DNA from: Diabrotica undecimpunctata
Lineage: Eukaryota; Arthropoda; Insecta; Coleoptera; Chrysomelidae
Length of the DNA stretch: 64,000 nucleotides
NCBI RefSeq assembly: GCF_040954645.1
Contig: NC_092807.1
Coordinates: 2,666,001 to 2,730,000 of the forward strand
Direction of reading: 5' to 3'
The position numbers and the translations under genes are program-made. The notes under the pieces are model-generated. The model did no database searches, was not told the origin of the DNA, and was given only the letters and a program-made list of their open reading frames with translations. This document shows positions 45,838-56,020 of this stretch, piece by piece; position 1 is the first letter of the stretch; each line of letters opens with the position of its first letter.

Positions 45838-46017
45838 GGAATCCTTTTAAATGGAGAACGCCTAAACAACATCCGCTATGCAGATGACGCCGTTATTTTT
45901 GCAGACCGTTTAAACAGTTTACAGTAACTAATAAACAAAGTAAATGAAGTAAGTGAAAGATTTGGTACAAGTAAAGATATCAAAACTAAATTTATGGTCA
46001 TCAGCAAAAATAAAATT

Positions 46018-48483
46018 CTTCTTCTTCTCGTGCCACTCCTAGCGGAGATTGGAAATCATCATGGCCGCTGCGACTTTGTTAGCAGCGCGCCTAAAAAGTT
46101 CAATCGAACTACACCCGAACCATTCACGTAGATTACGAAGCCACGATATTTTTCTTCTTCCCACACTTCTTTTGCCCTTAATTTTGCCCTGCATGATATT
46201 TCTTAAAAGTTCGTACTTTTCACCTCTCACAATGTGCCCCAAGTATTCCATCTTTCTAGTTTTTATCCCATTTAGAATTTCGCATCTTTTGTCTAAAGTT
46301 TGGAGTACTTGCGTGTTAGTGACGCGGTCCATCCATGATATTCTGAGAATGCGCCTATAGCACCACATCTCGAAAGCTTCGATGTTTTTTGTGGTCAACT
46401 GTTTTAGTGTCCAAGCCTCTACTCCATACAACAGGGTAGAAAAGACATAACACCGCAGCATTCGTATTCGTAACTTTATATTGATATCACGATTGCAAAA
46501 GAGTTTGCGCATTCTATTAAAGACTGACCTAGCGATTTCTATTCTACATCTAATCTCTTTTGTTTGATCAGTATCGTCTGTGATCCAAGCACCTAGATAT
46601 TTATAACAGGACACACGCTCAATCGTTGTATTGTCTATTACAAGATTAGCTCTGATGTTCTTTGATTTCGTGATTACCATAAATTTAGTTTTTTTCAAAT
46701 TAATTTTCAAGCCGTAATTGTTACAGTATATATTGAGACTTTGAACGAGATGTTGTAGTTCTACTAGCGTTCCCGTTAGGAGAACCGTATCGTCAGCATA
46801 CCTTATATTGTTGATCGTCTCACCATTTATTATCAGACCAAGATCTTCTTCCTCGAGTGCTTGTTCACAAATAGCTTCACTATACAGATTAAATAAAAGT
46901 GGCGACAAGATGCATCCCTGCCGGACTCCTCGACGGATTTGAATTTCTTCTGTTAGCCTACCCTCAACCTTCACATTTGCTGTTTGATTCCAATATAGGT
47001 TGCATATAATTCGAATATCTCGGCTGTCTATATTTTTCTTTATTAGAATTTGTCTTAGTGGTTCATGTTGTACTTTGTCAAAGGCCTTTTCGAAATCAAT
47101 AAAGCAGGTGTAAATTTCTTGGTTCATGTCTAAGCATCTCTGTGAGAGAACGTTCATTGCAAACAGAGCCTCCCTTGTACCCAGCCCTTTTCTGAATCCC
47201 ATCTGAGTGTTACTGATGTCTACGTCTAATTTCCTATAGATCCTATTATGGATTATTTTCAGGAACAGTTTTAGAGCATGACTTATCAAAGCTATCGTAC
47301 GATATTCGCTGCATTCCCTTGTATTTGCCTTTTTTGGCAGTAGTATAAAGGTCAAACGGAGCCATTCCCTAGGTATTATTCCAGTTCTATATATTGTGTT
47401 AAATAGATCTAGGAGTATTTTAATAGATTCATCGCCCATAAGTTTGAGCAGTTCTACGGGAATTTCATCAGGACCGGGGGCCTTACCACTTTTCGCTTGT
47501 TTGATTGCATAATCTATTTCTTCTCTGATTATATCAGGCCCTGTATCATCTGTATATTCGTTTGAGATTTCTTGTCTATCTTTGTCATCAAAAAGTTGTG
47601 ATATGTATTCTGTCCATCGATTCATTTTTTGTTGTAAATCTGTTATGAGTAAACTATCTGTATCTTTGATCTGTCCTGTCTGTGTTGTTCTTCTCCTTCC
47701 TGTCATTTCTTTAATCTTTTTGTGTACATTAAAAAAGTCATATTTTTGCTCCAGTTGTTCCAACTCCTGGCATTGCTCACTTAGCCATCTTTCTCTAGCT
47801 TCTCTTATTTTCTTTTTTATCAGTTTATCTGTTTCTTTGTATCTTATCGGATTATTTGTTTTGTGTACCCTTCTTTCACACATCAACTGTAGTATTTCCT
47901 CATTCATCCATTCTTTATGTTTCCTTTCTTTCGGTGTTAAATTTTCTCTCCCTGCCAGCATTACGGCATGTTTAATATTCTCCCATTTTTGGTCTATGTT
48001 ATCAGTATTTCTATTCAGTTTCTTTATATTTTGTAAATTTTCTTTGATGTTCACTATTGTTTTCTCTTTTATATGTTGTTCACTCAGTCTTCTCACGTCA
48101 ATTTGTTTCTGTATGTGTTTTTGAATGATCTTTAGTTTTATTCTTAATGTGACTACTACAGGATTGTGATCCGAGCCTATATCTGCTCCTGGGTAGGTTT
48201 TAGCTAAGAGTATAGAGTTGCGGAATCTTTGTCTAACAAGGACAAAGTCAATTTGATTTCTGACTACTCTACCTTTGGTGTCACTCGGAGATTTCCATGT
48301 GTACAGTCGTCTGTTAGGTAACTTGAAAAGAGTGTTAGCAACTACTAACTCCTCCGCTTGACAAAATTGTACCATACGGTCTCCTCGTTCGTTTCGTTCT
48401 CCTAATCCATAGTCACCCACGTAACCGTCCACACATCCATGTCCAATTTTGGCATTAAAATCGCCCATTACTACTGTAGTGTG
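46018..48483 (-). mobile_element. young RTE LINE, lineage A, nested insertion with intact frame
   Basis: The copy lies between perfect 12-bp direct repeats AAAAATAAAATT (46006-46017 and 48484-48495), inside the older plus-strand RTE. Its 3' end, on the left, is a short (GAA)n tail. Its 5' truncation falls just before the GDFNA motif of the endonuclease. From there to the natural stop at 46039 there is no interruption. It is the best-preserved element in the window and dates later than the surrounding RTE. It lacks the 5' UTR, promoter and the endonuclease N-terminus, so it should not be autonomous. Confidence 0.96.
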
Positions 48484-48507
48484 AAAAATAAAATTAGAGA
48501 CGTGCAA
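46039..48507 (-). CDS. endonuclease-reverse transcriptase (RTE), partial at N-terminus
   Basis: Domains by residue of the 822-codon frame. The apurinic-type endonuclease C-terminal part spans about 14-125, with MGDFNAKIG at 14-22 and GADIGSDHNPVV at 108-118. A charged linker covers 126-330. The reverse transcriptase spans about 335-600, with KAPGPDEIP (342-350), ILLPKKA (388-394), MGFRKGLGTREALF (436-449), CFIDFEKAFDKV (468-479, Asp 471), RRGVRQGCILSPLLFNLYSE (525-544) and IRYADDTVLL (568-577, Asp 572 and 573). The C-terminal domain has LLYGVEAWTL, EAFEMWCYRRILRISW, MEYLGHIVR and RSVGRRKISWLRNLREWF. The first codons (MHVSNFIF) come from flanking DNA, so the annotated ATG is accidental. All visible catalytic residues are kept. 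The missing endonuclease start argues against function. There is no sign of host use. Confidence 0.9.
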   Translation of the reverse strand: MHVSNFIFHTTVVMGDFNAKIGHGCVDGYVGDYGLGERNERGDRMVQFCQAEELVVANTLFKLPNRRLYTWKSPSDTKGRVVRNQIDFVLVRQRFRNSILLAKTYPGADIGSDHNPVVVTLRIKLKIIQKHIQKQIDVRRLSEQHIKEKTIVNIKENLQNIKKLNRNTDNIDQKWENIKHAVMLAGRENLTPKERKHKEWMNEEILQLMCERRVHKTNNPIRYKETDKLIKKKIREARERWLSEQCQELEQLEQKYDFFNVHKKIKEMTGRRRTTQTGQIKDTDSLLITDLQQKMNRWTEYISQLFDDKDRQEISNEYTDDTGPDIIREEIDYAIKQAKSGKAPGPDEIPVELLKLMGDESIKILLDLFNTIYRTGIIPREWLRLTFILLPKKANTRECSEYRTIALISHALKLFLKIIHNRIYRKLDVDISNTQMGFRKGLGTREALFAMNVLSQRCLDMNQEIYTCFIDFEKAFDKVQHEPLRQILIKKNIDSRDIRIICNLYWNQTANVKVEGRLTEEIQIRRGVRQGCILSPLLFNLYSEAICEQALEEEDLGLIINGETINNIRYADDTVLLTGTLVELQHLVQSLNIYCNNYGLKINLKKTKFMVITKSKNIRANLVIDNTTIERVSCYKYLGAWITDDTDQTKEIRCRIEIARSVFNRMRKLFCNRDINIKLRIRMLRCYVFSTLLYGVEAWTLKQLTTKNIEAFEMWCYRRILRISWMDRVTNTQVLQTLDKRCEILNGIKTRKMEYLGHIVRGEKYELLRNIMQGKIKGKRSVGRRKISWLRNLREWFGCSSIELFRRAANKVAAAMMISNLR

Positions 48508-49065
48508 CTGCTGTCAAGAATGCACCAGTGGACCGAGTAAAACAGTTAACCTACCTTTTAAACGAACAATGCGATCACTCACAAGAAGTAAAATGTCGAA
48601 TAAAGAAGGCTAGGAGTGTATTCAACAACATGGCCAAAATCTTTAAAAGCCACAACCTTAATCTGGAGATAAAAGTAAGGCTCCTGCGATGTTATATCTT
48701 CTCTCGATATTATACTACGGAGTTGAATCCTGGACAGTCACTGAAGCAATGGAGAAAAAACTTGAAGCCTTCGAGATGTAGCTATACAGAAGAATCCTAA
48801 TGATATCATGGACGGACAAGATAACCAACAAGACTGTACTACTAAGAATGGAGAAAGAAAGAGGAGTGATGTATACGATTAAAAGGAGAAAGTTAGAATA
48901 TCTCGGACTTGGACTAGGAATTGGGAGAAGAAGAATATCATGGTTAAAAAATCTGAGGAAATGGTTCTCTACAACAACAACTAATTTATTTTAAAGATCG
49001 CTTAATAAAATAATTATAGCCAGAATGATCTCCAATATTCGAAATGAATAGGCACCAAAAAAAGA

Positions 49066-50120
49066 AGACGTATATAAACAAATTCAGTGTAGTTAAAGTA
49101 CCTGCTCTAAGTATATTACTAAAATGCAAAACAACAACTTCTTTGATTCGTTTATTTCACTGATGGTCAAAAGCTTATCCCACTGGCCCTACCGTTGCTC
49201 CGTTTTTATGGTACTCGAACTTTATGTATAAACCTTTTGATTCTCCTGAATGGGCCTTCGGTCACGGGTGGTGCCCCAAAATCGCACCTTCACAAAATCC
49301 TCAATAGCGGATTCAATGACTTCTCGACAAACACAAAAACTTTTAGAAAACAACTGTTTTTGGATTTTCAAGTGCAACAAATTTTTGAAGATGGATGTTA
49401 TTACTGCTTTGTGCGTTAATAGCGAGGCAGATGGTTGAGAAACTATTCTTGCGACAATAGGTGTCATTAAAAACGAATAAGGAATTTTAAATTACGGTGG
49501 TGTGACTAAATGGCACACTTCTGTTCGGCAATTTTATTGAGTGGACCCTATATACTTCTTCTACTGGGCATACAACAATTCCTCTTCTTTTCGGTTTGCA
49601 ATTGAATGTTTGTTTAGTTTAGCATTCTATTTATATCGTGTGTTCATTTTTTTTGTATTTTCTCACTGTTTGTTTCTTTGTCATCTAAGTCTAGTCTAGT
49701 CTTTCACTCATGAAAAATATCACTTAACTAGCTTGGATTATAGAGTAACCTCTTTATGCCATTATCCAGCTTTCAAATCTGTAAAAGAGAGTAGGTGTCT
49801 ACTGGCATAGTCTTATAAATGTTATCATTGTATCTTTTTGTCTTGTTATTTGATGCTCTGTGCAAGTTCACATATACACTATAAGCTGTCAACTTTCTGA
49901 TCAATGTCACTATCTTTCCCTTTCTGTTTTTATCGATATTTTGAGAGTTTTTAATTACTTATCAGCAGATCATCGGAAAAAATGATTATTTTTTGTTTGT
50001 GTATGTATATTAATTTGCAAACCTGTCTGTATTATGTTATCTCACTTTTATATGCTGTCATTGTAATATCCTTGCGTTGTTTCTATTGATTTTATTCCGT
50101 TTGGCAGTATTTTAATAGTG
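49066..50120. other. unassigned sequence
   Basis: Overlapping small frames on both strands at 49195-49467 have ordinary composition but match nothing I know. Confidence 0.4.
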
Positions 50121-50136
50121 ATACGTCCGTATTTCT

Positions 50137-50942
50137 CATTGCAAGAAATGGAAAAGAACTATCAAATATAACAAAAAGACTGATTCGGGAAAGCTCTAAA
50201 ATGGGACTGAAAGTTAATATTAATACATCGAAGTACATGGAAATCTCTAGCAAAAAAAGAATAAGCACCAGGGGATCCTTTAAATTGGAGGTGGAGAATG
50301 GATCAGTTGTAGAATTCGAGAAGGTGGATGAATATATGTACTTAGGTACTCTTATTGATCAGACATGTTAGGAATAAACTGAAATCAACCTGAGACTGAC
50401 CAAGACCAACAGGTGTACTGGAGCCATGAGCAAAATAATTAAGGCCAAAGATATATCTCGTAATACAAAAATAAGAGTATACAAAACTATAATTAGACCC
50501 ACAATACTATACGCTGCCGAGACATGGACTATGAACAAAACCGTACAGGACACATTGGAAGCATGGGAAAGAAAGATACTTCGCAGAATATTTGGAGGAA
50601 AAGTAGTAGAGGGAGAATGGAGAAGACGAACTAATGCAGAAGTGTATTAGTTATATGCTAACCCTACAATAACAAAAGTGGTGAAAAAACGTGTAGACTA
50701 GAATGGCTCGGCCATCTAGAAAGAATGCAAGGTAATAGACTAGTCAAAAATATTGCTTGGAGAGTACCTGAGGGCAAAAAAAGAAAGGAAGACCAAGAAA
50801 GAAATTGAGAGATGTAGTGATGGAAGATGTCAGAGAGATGGGAATCAGAGATTGGAAGCTGTTAGCTAAGAATAGAAGACGATGGAAATTATCCATCCAG
50901 CAATGGGCCTAAAAGGCCTGTTAACGCTGTACATACATATAT
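50137..50942 (+). mobile_element. RTE LINE, lineage G, 5'-truncated
   Basis: It starts just after the palm: RNGKELSNITKRLIRESSKMGLKVN, SKYMEISSKK, FEKVDEYMYLGTLIDQ, then a stop at 50368. The frame 50426-50650 gives MSKIIKAKDISRNTKIRVYKTIIRPTILYAAETWTMNKT, LEAWERKILRRIFGG and WRRRTNAEVY, then decays through LEWLGHLERMQGNRLVKN-like and RKEDQERN-like sequence to an end near 50915. The tail is (ACAT)n/(AT)n. ATACGTCCGTATTTCT at 50121-50136 and 50943-50958 is a perfect 16-bp target-site duplication, the longest in the window, although the coding part carries stops. Confidence 0.9.
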
Positions 50943-51034
50943 ATACGTCCGTATTTCTGTCCATAATTTTGATTGCTCTAACCAGGTGTTTGGCCATCCT
51001 CTTTTTTTCACAATTTTAAATATTTTGTATATAA

Positions 51035-51890
51035 ACATAGTTACACAAAAGTTTTGCATCGTTCAAAATGTACGCTGTTAAATTTAACAACTTTCAGAAA
51101 CTACTATTATAGATAATTTAGAAGAAAAATAGCATACCGTTGACAGATTATTTTTTGTTTTTGTTTTTTTATGTAACAATTTTAATATCGTGTATTTTCA
51201 TCACGAGCATCGATGCAAGCCTGGATCCGAGCTCTAATACTGCTAACAAGTTGATCGATCATTCACTGTGGAACATTTTTCCATTCTTCTCTACAGGCAA
51301 TTGAAAGTTCATGATGGGTTCTAGGAGGATTCCTTCGGGTTTAAACAGCTCTACAGAGTACATCCTATGCATGTTCAATGGGATTCATGTCTGGAGACAT
51401 CACAGGCCACTCCTAACGGAAAATACCTTCTGTCCCAAGATGTCATTAACTGCTTAAGTCCTATGTGCGTAGGCGTTATCATCCACAAATACAAAATTTT
51501 CACCCACAGCTCCTCGCCATAATCTCATATGAGGTTTCAGAATTCGTGTATATACCTTTGCCAATTCCGTGCGTCTACCTGTCATAATACCTGCCCAAAA
51601 CAAAACACTGCCATCAGCGAAAGGATATATGGGACGGGCATGGGATAGTTGTGCAGCTCTTGTTTAAACAGATTCTGGTCTCATCTGAAAAAAGCACACA
51701 ATTTCAAAACTGTTGAGGGAGCTATATGTGTTCTTGAGCCCACTGGAGGCGGTGCAAAATATATCTAGGTTGTAGCTGAGGATTTCTTATTGGTCGACGA
51801 CTCTTCAAAACGACCTGACTACAAAATTCGTCTTCTTCTTGTAGCCAACGATACTTCTGTGGACATCCTGTAGCAAGCTTGAAGTCCCTT
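51035..51890 (-). pseudogene. Tc1-like transposase, decayed
   Basis: The minus strand reads VLKSRRPIRNPQLQPRYILHRLQWAQEHI (51820-51735), then NCVLFSDETRICL (first catalytic Asp of the FSDES/T motif, 51705-51665). After several shifts come FVFVDDNAYAHRT (51495-51465, the DNAxxH motif) and MSPDMNPIEHA.DVLCRAV (51405-51345, the third acidic residue in NPIEH), ending with LVSSIRARIQACIDAR near 51200. This is the ordered DDE core of the Tc1 family. The left end near 51035, CATAGTTACACAAAAGTTTTGC, resembles a Tc1 terminal repeat. A matching right end was not found. Confidence 0.75.
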
Positions 51891-52183
51891 TTGGAGTGCT
51901 AGTACAGATATAGAAGAATTTTTTCGACTAAAAATTCTGATATGTCTATTCTCTTGGTTATTAGAAACTCGGGGTCTACGAGACCGAGCTCTATTCTATA
52001 TCGAGTTTGTCTCCAGAAGCCTATTCCATATCCCAACACCCACTCTTTCCGCCACGAACCACTGTGAATGGCCTTCTTTAACTTAAGTCCTAATTCTTGC
52101 ACGGTAGATCTCAGAAATTAAATTACGATTCATTATAAATCACGTTTACACAAATTTTACCAGAATAAATTTTTCAAATGTTT

Positions 52184-52721
52184 CATCATCATCATCAGTG
52201 GTGCTACAGCTCTAGTTGAGCCTTGACCTTCCCCAGTCTATTTCGCCAGTCGTTTCTGTTCATCGCCAACCGTTGCCAATTTGCCGCGCCGATTTTCCTT
52301 GCGTCCTCGTCCACACCGTCCCTCCATCTCAGTCGTTGTCTGCCTCTACTCCTATTTCCCACTGGGACCGATAATAGAGTTCGTCTGGGTGGGTAATTTT
52401 CATTTGCTCTTGACACATGTCCAGCCCATCTAAGCCTACCTATTTTTATGAAGGATATTACATCTCTACCATTTACTATTTTTTTATACTTCTCGTACAA
52501 TTCGAAATTATATCGCCTTCTCCAAATACCATTCTCACAGAATGCGCCCATTATTCTTCTTAGTATCTTCCTTTCGAAGACGAGCAGAAGATTTGCGTCT
52601 GTTTTGGAGATGATCCATGTTTCTGACCCATAAGTCAGCACTGGTAGGATGAGTGTTCTATATATTATTAGTTTGGTTTTCTGGCTTAAATTTCTGTTTT
52701 TTAGCTGCTTGCTTAGTCCAG
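52184..52721 (-). mobile_element. RTE LINE, lineage E, 3' fragment (copy 2)
   Basis: Open throughout to the stop at 52204. It reads TGLSKQLKNRNLSQKTKLIIYRTLILPVLTYGSETWIISKTDANLLLVFERKILRRIMG in sections, then WRRRYNFELYEKYKKI, RLRWAGHVSRANENYPPRRTL, RGRQRLRWRDGVDEDARKI and NWQRLAMNRNDWRNRLGKVKAQLEL. The tail is (GAT)n. TCAAATGTTT at 52174-52183 and 52722-52731 is a 10-bp target-site duplication. The upstream part of the 206-codon frame, to 52824, is flanking DNA. It is better preserved than copy 1 at 6137-7372. Confidence 0.92.
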
Positions 52722-52731
52722 TCAAATGTTT

Positions 52732-53679
52732 ACACCTTGGCAAAACCAGATCAATTAAATGGGTATTTAAATAAAATAAAAAACCAAAAAGGTGTATTTT
52801 ATATGAAAAAGGTCTATTAAACATGTGATGAGAATACTGATGTATAAAATTGTAAAAATCGTAAATACGAGGGGTAATGCATAATTTTTCAATAATTTAT
52901 TTCTAAATCTTTAAAAGAAGTTCATTTTAGATAATTACTTTTTGATATATAAGGCCAACTAACAGAATAATAGCTTCATTTTTAGTACTGTCATCTATGG
53001 TCCATGTTAAGAACTTCTATTAAATTCTTAGGACTAAAAAGCAGGCATAGTATCGTACCTTGCGGTACACCATCTTAGTACCGATAATTTTCGCTATCCA
53101 TCACCGTCTGGCAGTTTCTGTTGAGCATTCAATCACGGATCGCTGACATAAAAGAGCAATTTATAATAATAACAGGGCAATTATTAAAAATACGGCTCAT
53201 TGTGCATCAGCTCGCGTTGTAAATGATTACGAAGTTGGGTCCGAGAGAGCCGGTGATTAAGAAAGGTGGCCGTGGAAAACATCTGCTGTCGAGAGGTGAG
53301 TGATGGTCGCCTAATGGCGGCGTAATCAGCATAATTAACACGTAGATACACCTATATGCGGAACGCACTTACTGGATCGGATTCGGATTAGATTGTTTTG
53401 GGTTTAGTGGGAAATTAACTCGTGAAGTTGATGTCTAAAGTTACATTGGACGGGAATTGAGCGCCGGATGGGGTATGATATTATCTTATACAATCCAAGG
53501 CAATAAAACTTATGTATATTAACAGAGTTTGGATACAGAAATTAGCATTTATCTTAAAAAAGGATGTAGAGATAATTTTCTTCTTCTTTTCACATATTTA
53601 ATAATTAACACAGTAGTATTTTCCTTCTAAATATGATTTTAGTAAAGTAAACATAAAAATACATTTTTATTTTGAAGAC
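52732..53679. other. unassigned sequence with a complex island
   Basis: No gene. About 53090-53480 is GC-richer and non-repetitive-looking; see findings. Confidence 0.4.
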
Positions 53680-53995
53680 CCTTCCTACCAGACTTTATCA
53701 ATAACCGTTTTATCCTATCTTGTTCTATTGTTGAATGCTTCTTTCTGAAAACAAACTGGTAATCCGGGAAAAGATTATTATCTTCATAAGTCTTAGCAAT
53801 TTTCCGTATAGTTGGTACAATTTTGAGCCTTATTGATGTGTTATCATAACTATTCTTTTATCAGCTAACTATTTAAATATAGTTCCTGTGATAAGGTCAT
53901 AACCTGCAGCTTTTTTGGGTTTTAATCTATATTTAATAGCACTTTTTACTTCTCTTTTTGAAACTGGTTTAATTTGTTCATCTGTTTGTTGGATT
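53680..53995 (-). mobile_element. jockey-type LINE fragment
   Basis: The minus strand gives PVSKREVKSAIKYRLKPKKAAGYDLITG near 53980-53890, like SPxEVxxxIKxLxxKKAPGxDxIT. After shifts it gives YQFVFRKKHSTIEQDRIK near 53765-53710, like HQFGFRxxHSTxEQxHRI. These are the first reverse-transcriptase blocks of jockey elements. Catalytic motifs are absent. Confidence 0.6.
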
Positions 53996-53999
53996 GTAG

Positions 54000-55199
54000 T
54001 TTTTTAGATAATAACTTTAGTACTGTGGATTTATAATATGTGGCAAATTAAACATATTGGTTTTTTGATATCTATTGATAAAAAAATCTAAGCTAGCTCC
54101 GAAAATTTTAGAGCAAGGGTCACATTTTGAGTTTCTGTCGAGACCAAATGGAGTATGCTTTTTTAAACATTTTTTTCTTCAAATTATTTTTTAAATGCTA
54201 CAGAATTCCATTAAATACTATTATGGACTGTATCCGAGAAAAAAGCGAAACAAAAAGTCAAATACGCCTCACAAATAGAAACCTATTAATTGAAGAAGAG
54301 AAACGTCTTTCTGAAGGATATTTAGCGAAGAAAGGGAATTAGTTCTCTCAGGAAGAAAGTGTTACTACTTGTCGGCCACTTTGATAACACCCTTTTATGA
54401 CAGAGTACAGAAAAGATTGATTTTTTGATATAATAATTCAGAATTAATTTATTTTACTTGGAATGGACTATTAAGAACTTTAAATTCGAAATAGTCTTCT
54501 GGAATATGGAACTTAATCTCTGCGACAAATAAGCTTTGTACTATAACAATCAGTGTCTATAGAGAAAAATACATTGTTTTGTTGGCAGCATCAGCTTCAG
54601 GTCAAAAAGCTCCACCGCTTAAAATTTTCAAGGAAAAATTGATTTGGAATCAGTGTTATTGGTCACTCCGCAACTCAAGATGGAATCAGTCGGTCTTGAA
54701 AACTGTCTGATGAAACTATTTTACTATTGATTATAACCATTGAATTATCTCCTGACGCAAAAGATGTTAAGATGTGCTGAAGAAAGATGTTAATTTATGT
54801 AAGTAAAATCTGATGCATAGTCACCATAATGTTCTTTCTACCAGCAATCCAAAGTGAGTGAAAATCACAATGTAAGTTTTGAAATTCACTTAATTGGAAT
54901 TAATTTTCATTTTCTGATCTAGTCAGTTAGCTGGTATCTACCGTAGGAGTCTAGTGTACTTGTTTTGAGCAGGGATCTGTAAGCTGCCTTAAAGTGAAAT
55001 CCTTCAACATTGACATTGTGTCACAATATTTTTAAAAATTGAATATTTCAATATGTGATCTAAGGGTCATTAAGTGAAAAACACACCTAAGCTATCACAA
55101 CGCGATGGCTTTTACGATGTCGACCCCGATTCGACTCGTCTGAAAGAAACAAATGAACCAGTTCATACTGGTCGCGACCTGCTGCTGATTAAATGAATT
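54000..55199. other. unassigned sequence
   Basis: The frame 54127-54342 is charged and short; no family recognised. The rest is AT-rich. Confidence 0.4.
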
Positions 55200-55296
55200 T
55201 GTGCAGCGTTCTGACGGCAATCGCGGCGATATATTTGGTTTAGCTTTCAGAAGCAGCAGTTTACGTTTATCGTTGATCGCGTCGATGAAAATAAAA

Positions 55297-55400
55297 ATGA
55301 ATATGGAAAAACTTATTGAAATTGTAAAAAATATGATATATTGTTCAACCTGTCAACACCAGATTACAAGAACGTACGCATTAAAAATAAAATCGTTTTG
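55297..55400 (+). pseudogene. MADF-domain fragment, frameshifted
   Basis: The plus strand starts MNMEKLIEIVKN. One base shift near 55332 then gives YDILFNLSTPDYKNVRIKNKI. This matches the MADF opening pattern EKLIELVxxxPxLYDxSxxDYKNxxxR. The rest of the domain is missing where it meets opposite-strand transposase sequence. Confidence 0.6.
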
Positions 55401-55703
55401 TAACCTCAACTGGTTCTATAAAATTTGTTTGTTGTTTGGTGATTTTTTGTCTGATCTAAAATTTCATCAAAACTTTCAAAATTCGTTCTCAAATATGTAT
55501 AGAAACGGTTTTCATCACTGCAAAGTTCTGGGTACTATTTATCAAATTCTCCTTGTTGCTTGCGCCTCAGGTTAATGTCATGTGCCCAAACATCTCTTCT
55601 TTTTCAGCAAAATAATCTGCATTTGTAAATGGAAATAATAGAACTCCTACGCATACCTTTTATTAAATTTTTGCAATGCTTCTTCTTCTTGTAACTCGCA
55701 CAT
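55400..55703 (-). pseudogene. PIF/Harbinger transposase, N-terminal fragment
   Basis: The minus strand reads MCELQEEEALQKFNKRYA and, after a stop and shift, RRDVWAHDINLRRKQQGEFDK, a TAG, then YPELCSDENRFYTYLRTNF and ESFDEILDQ. This is the well-conserved N-terminal block RRxWVHPINxxRxxxGEFxxLYxELRxDExRFxxYFRMSxxxFDxLL of arthropod Harbinger (DDE_Tnp_4) transposases. A KQQTNF stretch follows near 55420 (usually TN.R). The DDE domain is gone. Confidence 0.72.
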
Positions 55704-55783
55704 TTTATAAACTATATTTCCAACTGTATTTAAAATCGCAAGTCGCTATTGGTTCGATGTGTTCGCTTTCTACAGAAACCGTG

Positions 55784-55847
55784 ATCGCTATCGCCATCGC
55801 CATCGCCATCGCCATCGCCATCGCCATCGCCATCGCCATCGCCATCG
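55784..55847. repeat. ATCGCC hexanucleotide array
   Basis: Nine perfect ATCGCC units at 55790-55843, plus one variant (ATCGCT) before and a partial unit after. In one frame it spells (Ile-Ala)n. Confidence 0.97.
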
Positions 55848-55932
55848 TGGACGCAGTTGTGGTCGCTTAGATGTGTTCTCCGCTTTAGACCTCGCTATGG
55901 GGCTAGTTTCAACTACTATTAAGATGTTTTTA

Positions 55933-55970
55933 CTGATGATGGTTTGTGAAAACAGAGCGAAACGTTCTGA
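55933..55970 (+). ncRNA. hammerhead-like motif (stem I lost)
   Basis: The core CUGAUGA (55933-55939) and GAAA (55959-55962) flank a stem II (55941-55958) that can fold with a GAAA tetraloop (55948-55951) and one mismatch. ACGU follows as a minimal stem III. One extra U sits after the core, as at 34641. No stem I pairing is visible, so it is probably inactive. Confidence 0.35.
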
Positions 55971-56020
55971 GGACTAAAACGTTCTCAAAATTTTTAATTC
56001 TTTTAAATAATTTAAATTTT

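Larger units (their letters stand above)
45838..49065 (+). mobile_element. older plus-strand RTE, lineage A-like, split by a younger RTE
   Basis: Before the insertion, 45845-46017 reads LNGERLNNIRYADDAVIFADRLNSLQ (catalytic YADD) and, after a stop, KTKFMVISKNK. After it, 48496-49050 continues APVDRVKQLTYLLNEQCDHSQEVKCRIKKARSVFNNMAKIFKSH, LLRCYIFS, then after shifts MISWTDKITNKTVLLRMEKERG, RKLEYLG, IGRRRISWLKNLRKWF. A NEx stop and an AAAGAAG end follow near 49050-49065. Part of the C-terminal domain (the GHxxR..LLQ segment) is deleted. The two halves join exactly across the young minus-strand copy and its 12-bp target repeat. It was already damaged. Confidence 0.85.
55200..55780. mobile_element. 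PIF/Harbinger-like transposon 2, internally deleted
   Basis: A MADF domain start on the plus strand (from 55297) and a Harbinger transposase N-terminus on the minus strand (from about 55703) run toward each other and meet near 55390. This is the layout of element 1 (16231-18347). The ends are not mapped. The ATCGCC array at 55784-55847 adjoins the transposase side, and a GGCAATCGCGGCGAT stretch sits on the other side near 55218. Confidence 0.55.

Noticed and set aside
46039..48507. The 822-codon frame as a host gene
   Set aside because: Its first residues come from flanking DNA and the rest is an RTE copy bounded by target-site repeats.
49195..49467. Overlapping frames on both strands as a small gene
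   Set aside because: No family recognised and no strand clearly favoured.
55676..55870. Frame encoding an (Ile-Ala)n protein
   Set aside because: It is the translation of the ATCGCC microsatellite, next to the opposite-strand Harbinger transposase.
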